From Nitrospirota bacterium (GTDB taxonomy: Bacteria > Nitrospirota > Thermodesulfovibrionia > Thermodesulfovibrionales > UBA6898): a stretch of DNA of 64,000 bases. A program made the translations under genes and the position numbers. The stretch spans positions 843,575 through 907,574 of the forward strand of contig JACRMT010000004.1 in NCBI GenBank assembly GCA_016214855.1, given 5' to 3'. Of the stretch, positions 52,246 through 60,768 are shown in pieces. A model generated the notes under the pieces. That model saw only the letters and a list, made by a program, of their open reading frames with translations. It did no database searches and was not told the origin of the DNA. Every line of letters starts with the position of its first letter. The first letter of the stretch is position 1.

Positions 52246-53307
52246 ATGAAAAAATCTGATATACATAAACTGAAGGTCGGGATATGCGGTGCAAGCGGTT
52301 ACACGGGCATTGAACTGCTCAGGATCCTTGCGCTCCATCCTCATGTCGAGGTAACTGCGGTCACGTCTGAAAAGTCTGCAGGCAAAAAACTGCAGGAGGT
52401 ATTCCCCTCCCTCTCTGCTTACCCTAATCATACGTTCGAGCCGATGGACAGGGAACACCTTCTGCATAAGGCAGATCTCTTCTTCCTGGCGCTTCCTCAC
52501 GGCGCTTCGCAGGAGGCTGTGCATTATTTTTTCAGTAAGGGGAAGAAGGTAATAGACCTTTCGGCAGATTACCGGATCCATGATGCAGACATCTATGCAG
52601 CGTGGTATGGCCTTCTGCATAACTACAAGGATACGCTCAAGAAGGCTGTGTATGGGCTTCCCGAGATCTACCGGAAAAAGATACAAAAAGCACGGCTCAT
52701 CGCAAATCCGGGATGCTACCCGACCAGCGCGATCCTTGGACTGATGCCTGCCCTGAAGCAGGGGATCATTGACCCTGCAACGATCACCATTGACTCAAAA
52801 TCAGGCACGAGCGGTGCAGGCAGAAAGGCTGATCTTGGAGTCTCTTTTTGCGAGGTGAACGAAGGGTTCAAGGCATATGGCATTGCAACGCACCGGCACA
52901 CGCCTGAGATCGAACAGGAAATATCGGCTCTTGCCGGCAAAAAGGTGATGGCCAATTTCACACCGCATCTTCTTCCTGTTGACCGGGGTATCCTCTCTAC
53001 GATCTATGCCAGACTGACAAAAAAGATCGATACAGCGGCCGTGCTGGGCCTCTACCGCAAGGCATACGCAAGGGAACCGTTTGTGCGGGTCCTTTCCGGG
53101 GAGATGCTGCCTAACATAAAACATGTCCGGGGGACGAACACGTGCGAGATCGGCGTCAGGACCAATGCACGGACGAACACGCTCATTATCGTGTCTGCCA
53201 TTGACAATCTGGTCAAAGGCGCTTCAGGACAGGCTGTGCATAACATGAACCTCATGATGGGATTTGATGAGACTGAAGGCATATCCCAGCTTGCCCTTTT
53301 CCCTTAA
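52246..53307 (+). CDS. argC: N-acetyl-gamma-glutamyl-phosphate reductase
   Basis: 353 residues from ATG 52246. NAD(P)-binding GASGYTGIELLRIL near 14; catalytic cysteine in NPGCYPTS near 149; the C-terminal NLVKGASGQAVHNMNLM is diagnostic. An ATG at 52234 is possible but lacks spacing to the AGGT upstream. Third step of arginine synthesis; the short-form N-acetylglutamate synthase lies at 37309. Confidence 0.97.
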   Translation: MKKSDIHKLKVGICGASGYTGIELLRILALHPHVEVTAVTSEKSAGKKLQEVFPSLSAYPNHTFEPMDREHLLHKADLFFLALPHGASQEAVHYFFSKGKKVIDLSADYRIHDADIYAAWYGLLHNYKDTLKKAVYGLPEIYRKKIQKARLIANPGCYPTSAILGLMPALKQGIIDPATITIDSKSGTSGAGRKADLGVSFCEVNEGFKAYGIATHRHTPEIEQEISALAGKKVMANFTPHLLPVDRGILSTIYARLTKKIDTAAVLGLYRKAYAREPFVRVLSGEMLPNIKHVRGTNTCEIGVRTNARTNTLIIVSAIDNLVKGASGQAVHNMNLMMGFDETEGISQLALFP

Positions 53308-53373
53308 AGAGGGAGAACCCTATGCAGTTCTCTCCGTCTCTGTTCAGCCCTGTCGGTTATAATTGTTAGCCGT

Positions 53374-53862
53374 ATGACAGATCAGAACAGGGCAGCCCGG
53401 CAGTGCACCATCGGCGTGATCTCCGACACTCACGGGCTTTTACGGCCCCAGGCGGTCGGTGCTCTTGAAGGCTCAGATCTCATTGTTCACGCAGGAGACA
53501 TCGGCAGCCCTGAGGTCCTCAACAGGCTGAAGACAATCGCCCCGCTGTTTGCCGTCCGCGGCAACACTGACCACGGCCCCTGGCTTAAAGGCATCCCGGT
53601 CGCGGAGAGCGTTCAATGGTGCGGATTCTTTTTCCATATTCTCCATGACCTTGCCAGGCTTGATCTTGATCCCCAGGCAGCCGGCATGCATATCCTGATC
53701 AGCGGCCACACCCATATTCCCGCCATTACAAGGAAGCAGGGGATCCTTTATCTGAATCCGGGCAGCGCCGGACCGCGGCGCTTTTCACTTCCGATCACGC
53801 TCGGCCGCATAACTATTAAGAAGAAGGAGCTGTCACCGGAGATCATAAGCCTGGAGCAGTAA
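53374..53862 (+). CDS. YfcE/MJ0936-type metallophosphoesterase
   Basis: 162 residues with metal-binding motifs SDTHG, HAGDIG, RGNTD and SGHTH in order. This family hydrolyses phosphodiesters in vitro; physiological substrate unknown. Convergent with the histidine kinase gene at 53872. Confidence 0.92.
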   Translation: MTDQNRAARQCTIGVISDTHGLLRPQAVGALEGSDLIVHAGDIGSPEVLNRLKTIAPLFAVRGNTDHGPWLKGIPVAESVQWCGFFFHILHDLARLDLDPQAAGMHILISGHTHIPAITRKQGILYLNPGSAGPRRFSLPITLGRITIKKKELSPEIISLEQ

Positions 53863-53871
53863 CCGTTCCTG

Positions 53872-55098
53872 CTACTTGAGAGGGATCGTAACGGTCAGGG
53901 AGAAGAGATTGCCATAGGTATTGTTCACCTTGATATCTCCTCCGTGAGAACGAATGATGTAGCGTGAGATGTAGAGGCCAAGCCCTTTTCCTTCGATTTG
54001 TGCGTTCTTCGTATTTCTTCCGCGGTAGAAAGGATCAAAGATATGTTTCAGATCGCTATGATCTAAAGTTTTGCAGGTATTCGTGATCGTTATGGATATC
54101 TTTCTCTCGTCCTTCTGAATTGCCATGGTAATGGAGCCGGACGCAGGCGTGTATTTGACGGCATTATCCATAAGGTTCTCGATCGTCCTTCGTATGAGGA
54201 CCTCGTCACAGTGACAAAGAGCTGAATCTGAACCTGACAGCGTAAATAGTATCCCCTGGTCTGCCAATAGCGCAGTATAGGTTTTTGCCACCGCACCGAC
54301 GATCTTCACAATATCAACTTCGTTTTTGAACAAATCCAGAAGTTTGAACTTGGATGAAGCAAGGAGATAGAGGTTATTCAGCAGGCCAATAATACGGTCC
54401 ACTTCCCTCAGACTGAGCTGAAGAGTGTCCTTGTAATCCTCGATCGATCGTTCCTTTCTGAGGGTCACCTCAAGATTGCCCTTTAGTGATGCGAGCGGAG
54501 ACCGCAATTCGTGCGTAACATTTGAGGAGAACGTCTCCTGGAACGTAAAGAAATCGGATATCTTCTCCATCGCGTGATTCACAAGAAAACGGCTGGTCAG
54601 ATAGGAGAACAGGAACATGGCAGGCAGCGCTATCAGCATCATGTAGAGAAAGTTCTTCCGGTACTTTCGTGTCTCGGTCAGCGACATGGCCGCTCGTCCT
54701 ACATACGTCCCATCAAGGGGGAAATAGGAGATCATGAAGTCGTTGTACCCTATCTTCTGAACCGTGAAGGTATTTTTTCCGTTAAATGCCTTATTCAGAA
54801 GGACCGTATCGAGTTCAGGATAGAAATTCACAGAGTTCCTTGTTGACACCACCACGCCGCCATCTTTATTCAGTATCTGGAAGAAATGCTCATCCCAGAG
54901 GTTTTTTATGGGATCAAGACCTGACCGCCTGTATTGGTCGAGAAACTCGCTCTGTATGTCCTCTCTCATGTGGCGCTTCGCCCCGCTCATGATGCTCTGA
55001 TGCAGGAAGACATAGCTTACGATCAGGATGATGGCATTGAAGATCAGAATAACAGATGTGAAGATTCGCGCAAGCCTCTTTTTTGTGGGAACGATCAT
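53872..55098 (-). CDS. OmpR/EnvZ-type sensor histidine kinase
   Basis: 408 residues from ATG 55098. TM1 is about 11-32, a periplasmic region about 33-155, TM2 about 158-178, HisKA with SSNVTHELRSPLASLKGN, HATPase_c with ENLMDNAVKYTPASG and GKGLGLYIS. The regulator gene lies immediately upstream in the same operon, so they form a pair. GGGGA upstream supports this start. Confidence 0.93.
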   Translation of the reverse strand: MIVPTKKRLARIFTSVILIFNAIILIVSYVFLHQSIMSGAKRHMREDIQSEFLDQYRRSGLDPIKNLWDEHFFQILNKDGGVVVSTRNSVNFYPELDTVLLNKAFNGKNTFTVQKIGYNDFMISYFPLDGTYVGRAAMSLTETRKYRKNFLYMMLIALPAMFLFSYLTSRFLVNHAMEKISDFFTFQETFSSNVTHELRSPLASLKGNLEVTLRKERSIEDYKDTLQLSLREVDRIIGLLNNLYLLASSKFKLLDLFKNEVDIVKIVGAVAKTYTALLADQGILFTLSGSDSALCHCDEVLIRRTIENLMDNAVKYTPASGSITMAIQKDERKISITITNTCKTLDHSDLKHIFDPFYRGRNTKNAQIEGKGLGLYISRYIIRSHGGDIKVNNTYGNLFSLTVTIPLK

Positions 55099-55117
55099 CG
55101 GGAATCCCCGGCAGGGC

Positions 55118-55783
55118 TCAGTTGTCAATCATATATCCGACTCCCCGTACACTTCGTATAAGGTTCAGGATATTCGCTTCGTCAAGCCGCTCCCTGAGCG
55201 ACTTGATATGTACATCAACAATGTTTGTGTTCGGATTGAAATCATATCCCCAGACATTTTCAAGGATCTGGGTACGGGAAAGCACACGGCCCCTGTTCCT
55301 GAGAAGATAGACCAGAATGGCATATTCCTTTGGTCTGAGCAGGATCTCTTTGCCGCCCACAAATGCCCTGTGCGCAAGTGCGTCGATCTTCAGTTCCCCG
55401 CAGATGAGCTCGGTCAGTTTATCCTGCTTGCGGCGAAGCAATGCCCGCACACGCGCAAGGAATTCATCAAAGGAAAACGGTTTGGTCATGTAATCATCGG
55501 CTCCGCTGTCAAGACCGGTGACTTTATCATCAATCGTATCCCGCGCAGTAAGCATCATAATAGGCGACTGAATGCCTTTTTTTCTGATCTCCCTGCAGAG
55601 CTCGATGCCGCTCATGTTGGGGAGCATAATGTCGAGAATGATCATGTCGTACTCGTTAACCCCGACAAAACTGAGCCCCTCTTCCGCATCGACACCATGG
55701 TCGATCGTATAGTGCTCCTCCTCCAGCCCCTTTTTGATAAAGTTCGCTACACCTTTTTCATCTTCGACCAGTAGTATTCTCAT
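55118..55783 (-). CDS. OmpR-family response regulator
   Basis: 221 residues from ATG 55783. Receiver with phosphoacceptor Asp in MIILDIMLPNMSG, Lys in TKPFSFDEF, and a winged-helix DNA-binding domain (ILRPKEYAILVYLLRNRGRV, DVHIKSLRERL). It partners with the kinase at 53872 and likely responds to an envelope signal. Confidence 0.95.
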   Translation of the reverse strand: MRILLVEDEKGVANFIKKGLEEEHYTIDHGVDAEEGLSFVGVNEYDMIILDIMLPNMSGIELCREIRKKGIQSPIMMLTARDTIDDKVTGLDSGADDYMTKPFSFDEFLARVRALLRRKQDKLTELICGELKIDALAHRAFVGGKEILLRPKEYAILVYLLRNRGRVLSRTQILENVWGYDFNPNTNIVDVHIKSLRERLDEANILNLIRSVRGVGYMIDN

Positions 55784-55882
55784 AGGCAATATTGTATCAC
55801 AGACCTCCTGATTTCATTAAGATCGATTCAAACTTCTGCGACAGCAATAAAATATCCCCCCTGGCGAAACGTCTGCAGACAC

Positions 55883-56299
55883 TTACCATCTCGGCTCGTA
55901 TTTCCGGTCTTCACAAATTTCCCGCTCTTCGTCCCTGACCAGCCTGTTGTCCTCCCAGACCCTCTCACGCACAATTCTGCATCTGGTTCTCTCATTGTAT
56001 CCCCGGGGCTCGGCATAATACCGTCCGCGACGGTCTTCCGTGTAATACTCAACCGGCCTGTCATGATAGTATGCCTCGCGTCCGCCGCGGTAGCCAACAT
56101 CAGCAATCGTTGCTCCGGTAATTGCACCGATCAGGCCGCCGATCACTCCTCCCCGCCAGGGGTTCCTGTGATCCAGGATCGCTCCGGCAGTACCGCCAAC
56201 AGCTGCGCCCGTGCTGACACCCTGCGCATGATAGGGAGTGCATCCTGACATCATACCGCCCAGACCGAGCAGTATCGCAATACAGATCATTGTTTTCAT
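55883..56299 (-). CDS. glycine-zipper lipoprotein
   Basis: 138 residues from ATG 56299 (AGGAGG upstream). A lipobox MSGC ends the signal peptide (cleavage near residue 20). It has a glycine zipper (GAAVGGTAGAILDHRNPWRG, then GGVIGGLIGAITGATIADVG) and an Arg/Tyr-rich C-terminus. Similar proteins are outer-membrane lipoproteins of the 17-kDa/YMGG type. Function unknown. Confidence 0.8.
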   Translation of the reverse strand: MKTMICIAILLGLGGMMSGCTPYHAQGVSTGAAVGGTAGAILDHRNPWRGGVIGGLIGAITGATIADVGYRGGREAYYHDRPVEYYTEDRRGRYYAEPRGYNERTRCRIVRERVWEDNRLVRDEEREICEDRKYEPRW

Positions 56300-56444
56300 G
56301 GAAGATCCTCCTTGTTCATTAAACATTGAAATCCCAATTTGGTTTCATCTTTGCACAGTTCAGACCAAAAACTCAAATGAAATTTATTTCACCGACGTTC
56401 TTCTTCGCAGCATTATTTGAGTCAATTCCCGGGAAATATGTATC

Positions 56445-56473
56445 TTGACAGTGATGCGGGTATGATGTAGCAT
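56445..56473 (+). promoter_or_regulatory. sigma-70-type promoter of the Tyr/Trp-rich protein gene
   Basis: A perfect TTGACA (56445-56450) is followed after 17 nt by TAGCAT (56468-56473). It lies in the 305-nt gene-free stretch 56300-56604, which otherwise holds a run of A/T-rich DNA and no further open frame. Confidence 0.55.
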
Positions 56474-56604
56474 TTCAATATAAGACCTGAATTGGCTCGC
56501 AGGAATATTGTCTAAGGGGGTGATGACTTAGAGCTGATGTTGACCGGCAGCTGGTAAAAGATCAAAAAATGAAAAAATATGACGTTTTCTGAAAGGAGAG
56601 GATT

Positions 56605-56922
56605 ATGAAGAGGATCGTTTTAGTAATTGCTGTAGCATTAATGCTCTGTATCAGCGCGAATATGGCTGAGGCTTATGTATGGGGTACTGATTATCCCTTT
56701 ACCGGAGATTTTTCCACGATTTATGACCGATACAGCTGGGACGGCTGGAACCATCTGAACCTGACTATGAACTCGACAAGAGCGACCGCCTCCGCTACCC
56801 AGATAAGTCCTGACGGAATCCCGGGGGTGTATTATTGGGCAGACTATTACACCACGTATTATGATCTGTATATCTCTTACGATGGGTATAACTGGTACCA
56901 TTACGGTTCTTACTATCTGTAA
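56605..56922 (+). CDS. small secreted Tyr/Trp-rich protein
   Basis: 105 residues. Signal peptide (about 1-23, ending NMAEA). The mature part is aromatic-rich and repetitive: DRYSWDGWNHLNL, YYWADYYTTYYDLYIS and YDGYNWYHYGSYYL. AAAGGAGAGGAT precedes the start. No family recognised; a surface or matrix component is conceivable. Confidence 0.65.
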   Translation: MKRIVLVIAVALMLCISANMAEAYVWGTDYPFTGDFSTIYDRYSWDGWNHLNLTMNSTRATASATQISPDGIPGVYYWADYYTTYYDLYISYDGYNWYHYGSYYL

Positions 56923-56965
56923 TATCTCTTCCCCTGCCTGTGATATACGGGAGGTAAGAGAACGT

Positions 56966-56999
56966 AAAAGGGGATGTCTTTTTCAGGGACATCCCCTTT
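56966..56999. terminator. bidirectional terminator between convergent genes
   Basis: AAAGGGGATGTC pairs perfectly with GACATCCCCTTT around a T-rich 9-nt loop, with A/T flanks on both sides. It serves the 56605 gene and its convergent neighbour. Confidence 0.8.
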
Positions 57000-57003
57000 A
57001 ATT

Positions 57004-57717
57004 TCATTTGGGAGATATCTGTTTTTTTATGAGGTCGTTAAATAAATCTTTCACCTGACCCGGCACCTTGTCCTTAAGCTCAGGAGGCATTTCTTTGTGG
57101 ATGACTCCTGGAGGCAGGCCGCTGCCAGCAGGTTTTTTCTCCAGGATTGACATCGAATCTTTTTTCTCCTGCGGGACCGGGGCAACAGTCACCTGCGCGG
57201 GCTTCCCTTGCGACTGCCGGGTAGCGGCTATTTTTACTTCAATCCTGTCTTCACCTCTGACCATCAACACCCTCTCATGATGAACTTCAGCCAAGGTATA
57301 GCCGCTTAACGATTTCCCCAGCATCAGCGACTGCTGTCTCTTTCCCCTGCCCGGACTGCTGCGAGGGGCTTTCCGGTCTTCCATGAATGCAATAGCTGTC
57401 GTATCGGTTATTAAAGTGCCGTACAGCAGAAACTCAGGCATTGCTGCAAGTTGTGTGTCTTTTGTTTCCGCAGGTATTTTTCTTTCCGGATGAAATACGT
57501 TCTGGTCCGAAACAATAAGATATTCCGCTGATGGAGGCGGCTGAAACAGAGCCACCGCCGGGACAGCCTGCGGGGGCGGGCCAATGTTGGGAGCAGGCTG
57601 CGGGAATGCTGTTTTCTCCCCAAGAGCAGGCAACAAATAGGAATTAACTGATATGTAGATCCCAACCAGCAGGAGCAGATTGATTACATTTATATGTCGT
57701 ATCGCGGCCTTTATCAT
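57004..57717 (-). CDS. GspC-like type II secretion / pilus assembly protein
   Basis: About 237 residues from ATG 57717. An N-terminal TM (about 10-28, VINLLLLVGIYISVNSYLLP) and a proline-rich linker are followed by a GspC-like domain: FLLYGTLITDTTAIAFMEDR, LGKSLSGYTLAEVHHERVLM and VRGEDRIEVKI. It lacks the C-terminal PDZ of many GspC proteins. No other gsp genes are adjacent. Confidence 0.65.
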   Translation of the reverse strand: MIKAAIRHINVINLLLLVGIYISVNSYLLPALGEKTAFPQPAPNIGPPPQAVPAVALFQPPPSAEYLIVSDQNVFHPERKIPAETKDTQLAAMPEFLLYGTLITDTTAIAFMEDRKAPRSSPGRGKRQQSLMLGKSLSGYTLAEVHHERVLMVRGEDRIEVKIAATRQSQGKPAQVTVAPVPQEKKDSMSILEKKPAGSGLPPGVIHKEMPPELKDKVPGQVKDLFNDLIKKQISPK

Positions 57718-57842
57718 ATTAATCACGCACAGATGCCTTTCAAGTATACAACAACGGGACCAGATGCCACGTTGTATTTTAACCTTCAGATAAAAAGAAC
57801 GCCAGCCCTGAACATTCCGTTGACGCTCTGTCCGGATTAATG

Positions 57843-57868
57843 CTATATTGTGCATATGCACAATATAG
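57843..57868. promoter_or_regulatory. perfect 26-bp palindrome before the DUF134 gene
   Basis: CTATATTGTGCAT (57843-57855) is followed directly by its exact reverse complement ATGCACAATATAG (57856-57868), ending 12 nt before the DUF134 start. It is a strong operator candidate, probably for the DUF134 protein itself. Confidence 0.7.
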
Positions 57869-57880
57869 GAAGACCGGCCC

Positions 57881-58186
57881 ATGTCCCCGAGATGTAAGAA
57901 GCCCCGGACCTGCGCCTGCACATTCAAGGGGAAGGCCTTTAAGCCCGTTGGCATCCCCCTGGCAGAAATTGAAAAGATCATGCTCTATCCTGACGAACTT
58001 GAAGCCCTGAAGCTCTGCGACGTTGACGGCCTCTCCCAGGAAGAGGCAGGCAACAGGATGGGCATATCCCGTGGAACTGTGCAGAGGATCCTTGCCAGTG
58101 CGCGCCAGAAAGCGGCCAGCGCTCTTACCCAGTGCAAAGCGCTCGTCCTTGAAAAAACCGTCTGCAAAAAAGGAGAAACACAATGA
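57881..58186 (+). CDS. DUF134 DNA-binding protein
   Basis: 101 residues. An N-terminal Cys-rich segment (MSPRCKKPRTCACTFKG) precedes a helix-turn-helix (DGLSQEEAGNRMGISRGTVQR). DUF134 proteins typically accompany NifX/NifB-type and DsrE-type genes in anaerobes. The overlapping 26-bp palindrome just upstream is its probable operator. Its stop overlaps the next start by 4 nt (ATGA). Confidence 0.9.
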   Translation: MSPRCKKPRTCACTFKGKAFKPVGIPLAEIEKIMLYPDELEALKLCDVDGLSQEEAGNRMGISRGTVQRILASARQKAASALTQCKALVLEKTVCKKGETQ

Positions 58187-58566
58187 AAGTATGCTTCCCG
58201 GTTAAAGACTCACCCTCTCTTGAAAGCGAAGTGTACGGACACTTCGGCTCAGCTCCCGCATTTGTACTTGTTGATACGGATAACAATGACCTGAAGGTAA
58301 TCGCTAATGCAGATCAGCATCATACTCACGGCATGTGCAGTCCGATCAGGGCATTAGGCGGCCATGATATTGACTGCGTTGTTGTCGGCGGTATCGGAGG
58401 CGGCGCGCTCACGAAGCTCAATCAATCAGGGATCAAAGTTTATAAGGCAGCGGCAAGGACCGTAACGGAGAACCTTGCCCTTTTCACTGCCGGCAGCCTG
58501 TCCCCCTTTGTGCCGGGACATGTTTGCGGCGGACATGCAAACGGCTCGGCCTGCTCACATCACTAA
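58183..58566 (+). CDS. NifX/NifB-C-terminal-like (dinitrogenase iron-molybdenum cofactor) family protein
   Basis: 127 residues: MKVCFPVKDSPSLESEVYGH, then DCVVVGGIGGGALTKL and a C-terminal CGGHANGSACSHH that could bind metal. Such proteins bind Mo-Fe clusters or act in orange-protein-type complexes; no nitrogenase genes are nearby. Confidence 0.9.
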   Translation: MKVCFPVKDSPSLESEVYGHFGSAPAFVLVDTDNNDLKVIANADQHHTHGMCSPIRALGGHDIDCVVVGGIGGGALTKLNQSGIKVYKAAARTVTENLALFTAGSLSPFVPGHVCGGHANGSACSHH

Positions 58567-58590
58567 TTCTGATTCAGGAAAGGAACTATC

Positions 58591-58965
58591 ATGGATAAAA
58601 AGAAATTCGTTTTCATCATCACCCAGTCCTATGACCGGCCAGACCTTGTGGCAGGCGCATTTCAGCTCGCAACCAACATGAAGGCCTTTGATGCAGAAAT
58701 AGACTTCTTTCTTATGGATAACGGCGCGCTGTTAGGCAAAAAAGGTTTTGCCGAGACGCTCACGTATCAGAAAAAAGACGAGTTCTCACCCCTGCATCAG
58801 CTTATGAACACACTTATCGAGGACTTTGACTGCAAATTCTACATCTGCGCATCATGCGTAAAACACTATGAGCTGGACAAGACTGAACTGATCAGGAACG
58901 CGTCGGTCAAACCCGGTTCGTATTTGGGCGAGATGCTTATGGAGCGCCAAGGGCTTACGTTCTAA
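58591..58965 (+). CDS. DsrE-like sulfur-relay family protein
   Basis: 124 residues with KFVFIITQSYDRPDLVAGAF, the DsrE-type start, and a conserved Cys pair in FYICASCVKHYEL near the strand-loop. It is the last gene of the DUF134-NifX operon. Sulfur trafficking is inferred from family membership. Confidence 0.85.
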   Translation: MDKKKFVFIITQSYDRPDLVAGAFQLATNMKAFDAEIDFFLMDNGALLGKKGFAETLTYQKKDEFSPLHQLMNTLIEDFDCKFYICASCVKHYELDKTELIRNASVKPGSYLGEMLMERQGLTF

Positions 58966-58986
58966 ACCGTCTGTTAAACGCTAAGG

Positions 58987-59754
58987 TTACTGCTTTCGCT
59001 CGAACACCTTGCCTGCCACAAGCACAAATACCACTGCCAGGCCGGTTATAACGAGCATATCCAGTGAGAGCGAAAAGTCTGCGCTCATCCGTCCGGTCTC
59101 ATGCGGAAAGACAATGTTCTTCAGCGCATCAACACCGTAGGTGAGCGGGTTCAGCTTTGAAAGGAACTTCAGCACCGCCGGAAGGAGCTTGACCGGATAC
59201 ATGGCGCCGGACAGGAAGAACATCGGCATCACAATAAAGTTCATGATCACGCTGAAGCTCTCATAACTGTCATAAAAGGATGCAAGCAAAATTCCAAAGG
59301 CTGCGAGAGCAAAAGAAAGGATCGCCGAGACAAGGATCACGCCTAACACCTGCATTGGGTCAAGTCTGAGTCCGATAATCGGGAAGAGGCAGAGTACGAT
59401 AATGGCCTGGAATGTGGAGAGCACCATGCCGCTGGTTGCCTTGCCGACCACGACAGAAAACCTGGATACAGGCGCCACAAGGATCTCTTTCATGAACCCG
59501 AACTCCTTGTCCCATATGATCGAGATGGAAGAGAAGATCGCACTGAAGAGAATGGTCATGCCGAGGATGCCGGGGAATATGAACTGTATGTATGAAACAT
59601 TCTCGCCGCCCGGAACGAGACGCGACATGCCGCCGCCGATAAGAAAGAGCCAGAGCAGCGGGCGGGCAAGCGTTGAGACGAGTCTGGACTTTTCCCTGAT
59701 GAATTTCTTGAATTCACGGGCAACGATCACATAGATAACATTAGTCTCTATCAT
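58987..59754 (-). CDS. ABC-2 type exporter permease
   Basis: 255 residues from ATG 59754 (GGAAA upstream). Six TMs; the family pattern is FIFPGILGMTILFSAIFSSI, then MKEILVAPVSRFSVVVGK, then MPMFFLSGAMYPVKLLP. The start overlaps the ATPase stop by 14 nt. With the ATPase it forms a DrrAB-like exporter. Confidence 0.92.
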   Translation of the reverse strand: MIETNVIYVIVAREFKKFIREKSRLVSTLARPLLWLFLIGGGMSRLVPGGENVSYIQFIFPGILGMTILFSAIFSSISIIWDKEFGFMKEILVAPVSRFSVVVGKATSGMVLSTFQAIIVLCLFPIIGLRLDPMQVLGVILVSAILSFALAAFGILLASFYDSYESFSVIMNFIVMPMFFLSGAMYPVKLLPAVLKFLSKLNPLTYGVDALKNIVFPHETGRMSADFSLSLDMLVITGLAVVFVLVAGKVFERKQ

Positions 59755-60727
59755 GCCGTTTCCTGTATGAGCGCACCATGGATTTAATATCGTCATTGGC
59801 TGAACCATTCCCTTCGCGGATCTCTTTGCCGGTGAGTTTCAGAAAAACATCGTTCAGCGTCGGCCTCTGCATACGCACGGAAAGCACGCTCTCGCCGACC
59901 TCACGGATCAAGGCCGGGATGCAGGCCTCTCCCTTCATGGCAGAGATAAAGATCTCGCCATCCTTCTCGGAGACATCCGTCTCAAAAAGCTTTCTGATAT
60001 CTTCCATCGCCTTTCTGTTGTCCGTTGTCTTGAGATAGATCACGTCGCCGCCGACGATCTTCTTCAGTTCAGCAGGTGTGCCTGAGGCGATGATCCTGCC
60101 CTTATCAATGATCGCTATGTTGTCGCAGACCTCTGCCTCCTCCATATAATGCGTGGTCATGAAGATCGTTACCTTATGCTTTTCCTGCAGGCCCTTGATG
60201 AACTCCCAGAGGCTTGCCCTGCTCTGGGGGTCAAGGCCAAGTGTAGGTTCGTCAAGGAAAAGCACCTTTGGCCTGTGGATAAGACCGCGTGCAACCTCAA
60301 GCCTCCGTTTCATGCCTCCTGAGAATTTCTTTACCAGGTCGTCCGCACGGTCTGTAAGACCTGCAAACTGCAGGGCTTCCTCCACCCTCTGCTTCCGATC
60401 CGACTTTGGGACATTGTACAGGTACGCATGAAAGACCAGGTTCTCCCGCGCGGTGAGGTCCTTGTCGAGAGAGCTGTCCTGAAAGACAATGCCGATAGCG
60501 CTTCTCACCTTTGACGATTCCTGGTTGCAGTCAAAGCCATTGATAAAAGTTTTGCCTGATGTCGGTCCAAGCAGGGTGCAGAGAATGCTGATCGTGGTCG
60601 TCTTGCCAGCGCCGTTTGGGCCGAGAAAGCCGAAGATCGTACCCTCTTCAACATCAAAGGAGACATCATCTACTGCGGTTATATTTCCGAACTTCTTTAC
60701 CAGGTTCTCGACTCGTATCATCGCCAT
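59741..60727 (-). CDS. DrrA-like ABC transporter ATPase
   Basis: 328 residues: Walker A GPNGAGKTT, signature FSGGMKRRLEVARGL, Walker B VLFLDEPTLGLD, and the C-terminal extension (about 240-328) typical of drug/polysaccharide exporters. ATG 60721 is an alternative start. It is divergent from nothing and directly upstream of its permease gene. Confidence 0.93.
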   Translation of the reverse strand: MAMIRVENLVKKFGNITAVDDVSFDVEEGTIFGFLGPNGAGKTTTISILCTLLGPTSGKTFINGFDCNQESSKVRSAIGIVFQDSSLDKDLTARENLVFHAYLYNVPKSDRKQRVEEALQFAGLTDRADDLVKKFSGGMKRRLEVARGLIHRPKVLFLDEPTLGLDPQSRASLWEFIKGLQEKHKVTIFMTTHYMEEAEVCDNIAIIDKGRIIASGTPAELKKIVGGDVIYLKTTDNRKAMEDIRKLFETDVSEKDGEIFISAMKGEACIPALIREVGESVLSVRMQRPTLNDVFLKLTGKEIREGNGSANDDIKSMVRSYRKRHDRD

Positions 60728-60768
60728 CTTAAAAGTTTACCAGAAATACGCCCAGACCTGCGAATCGA

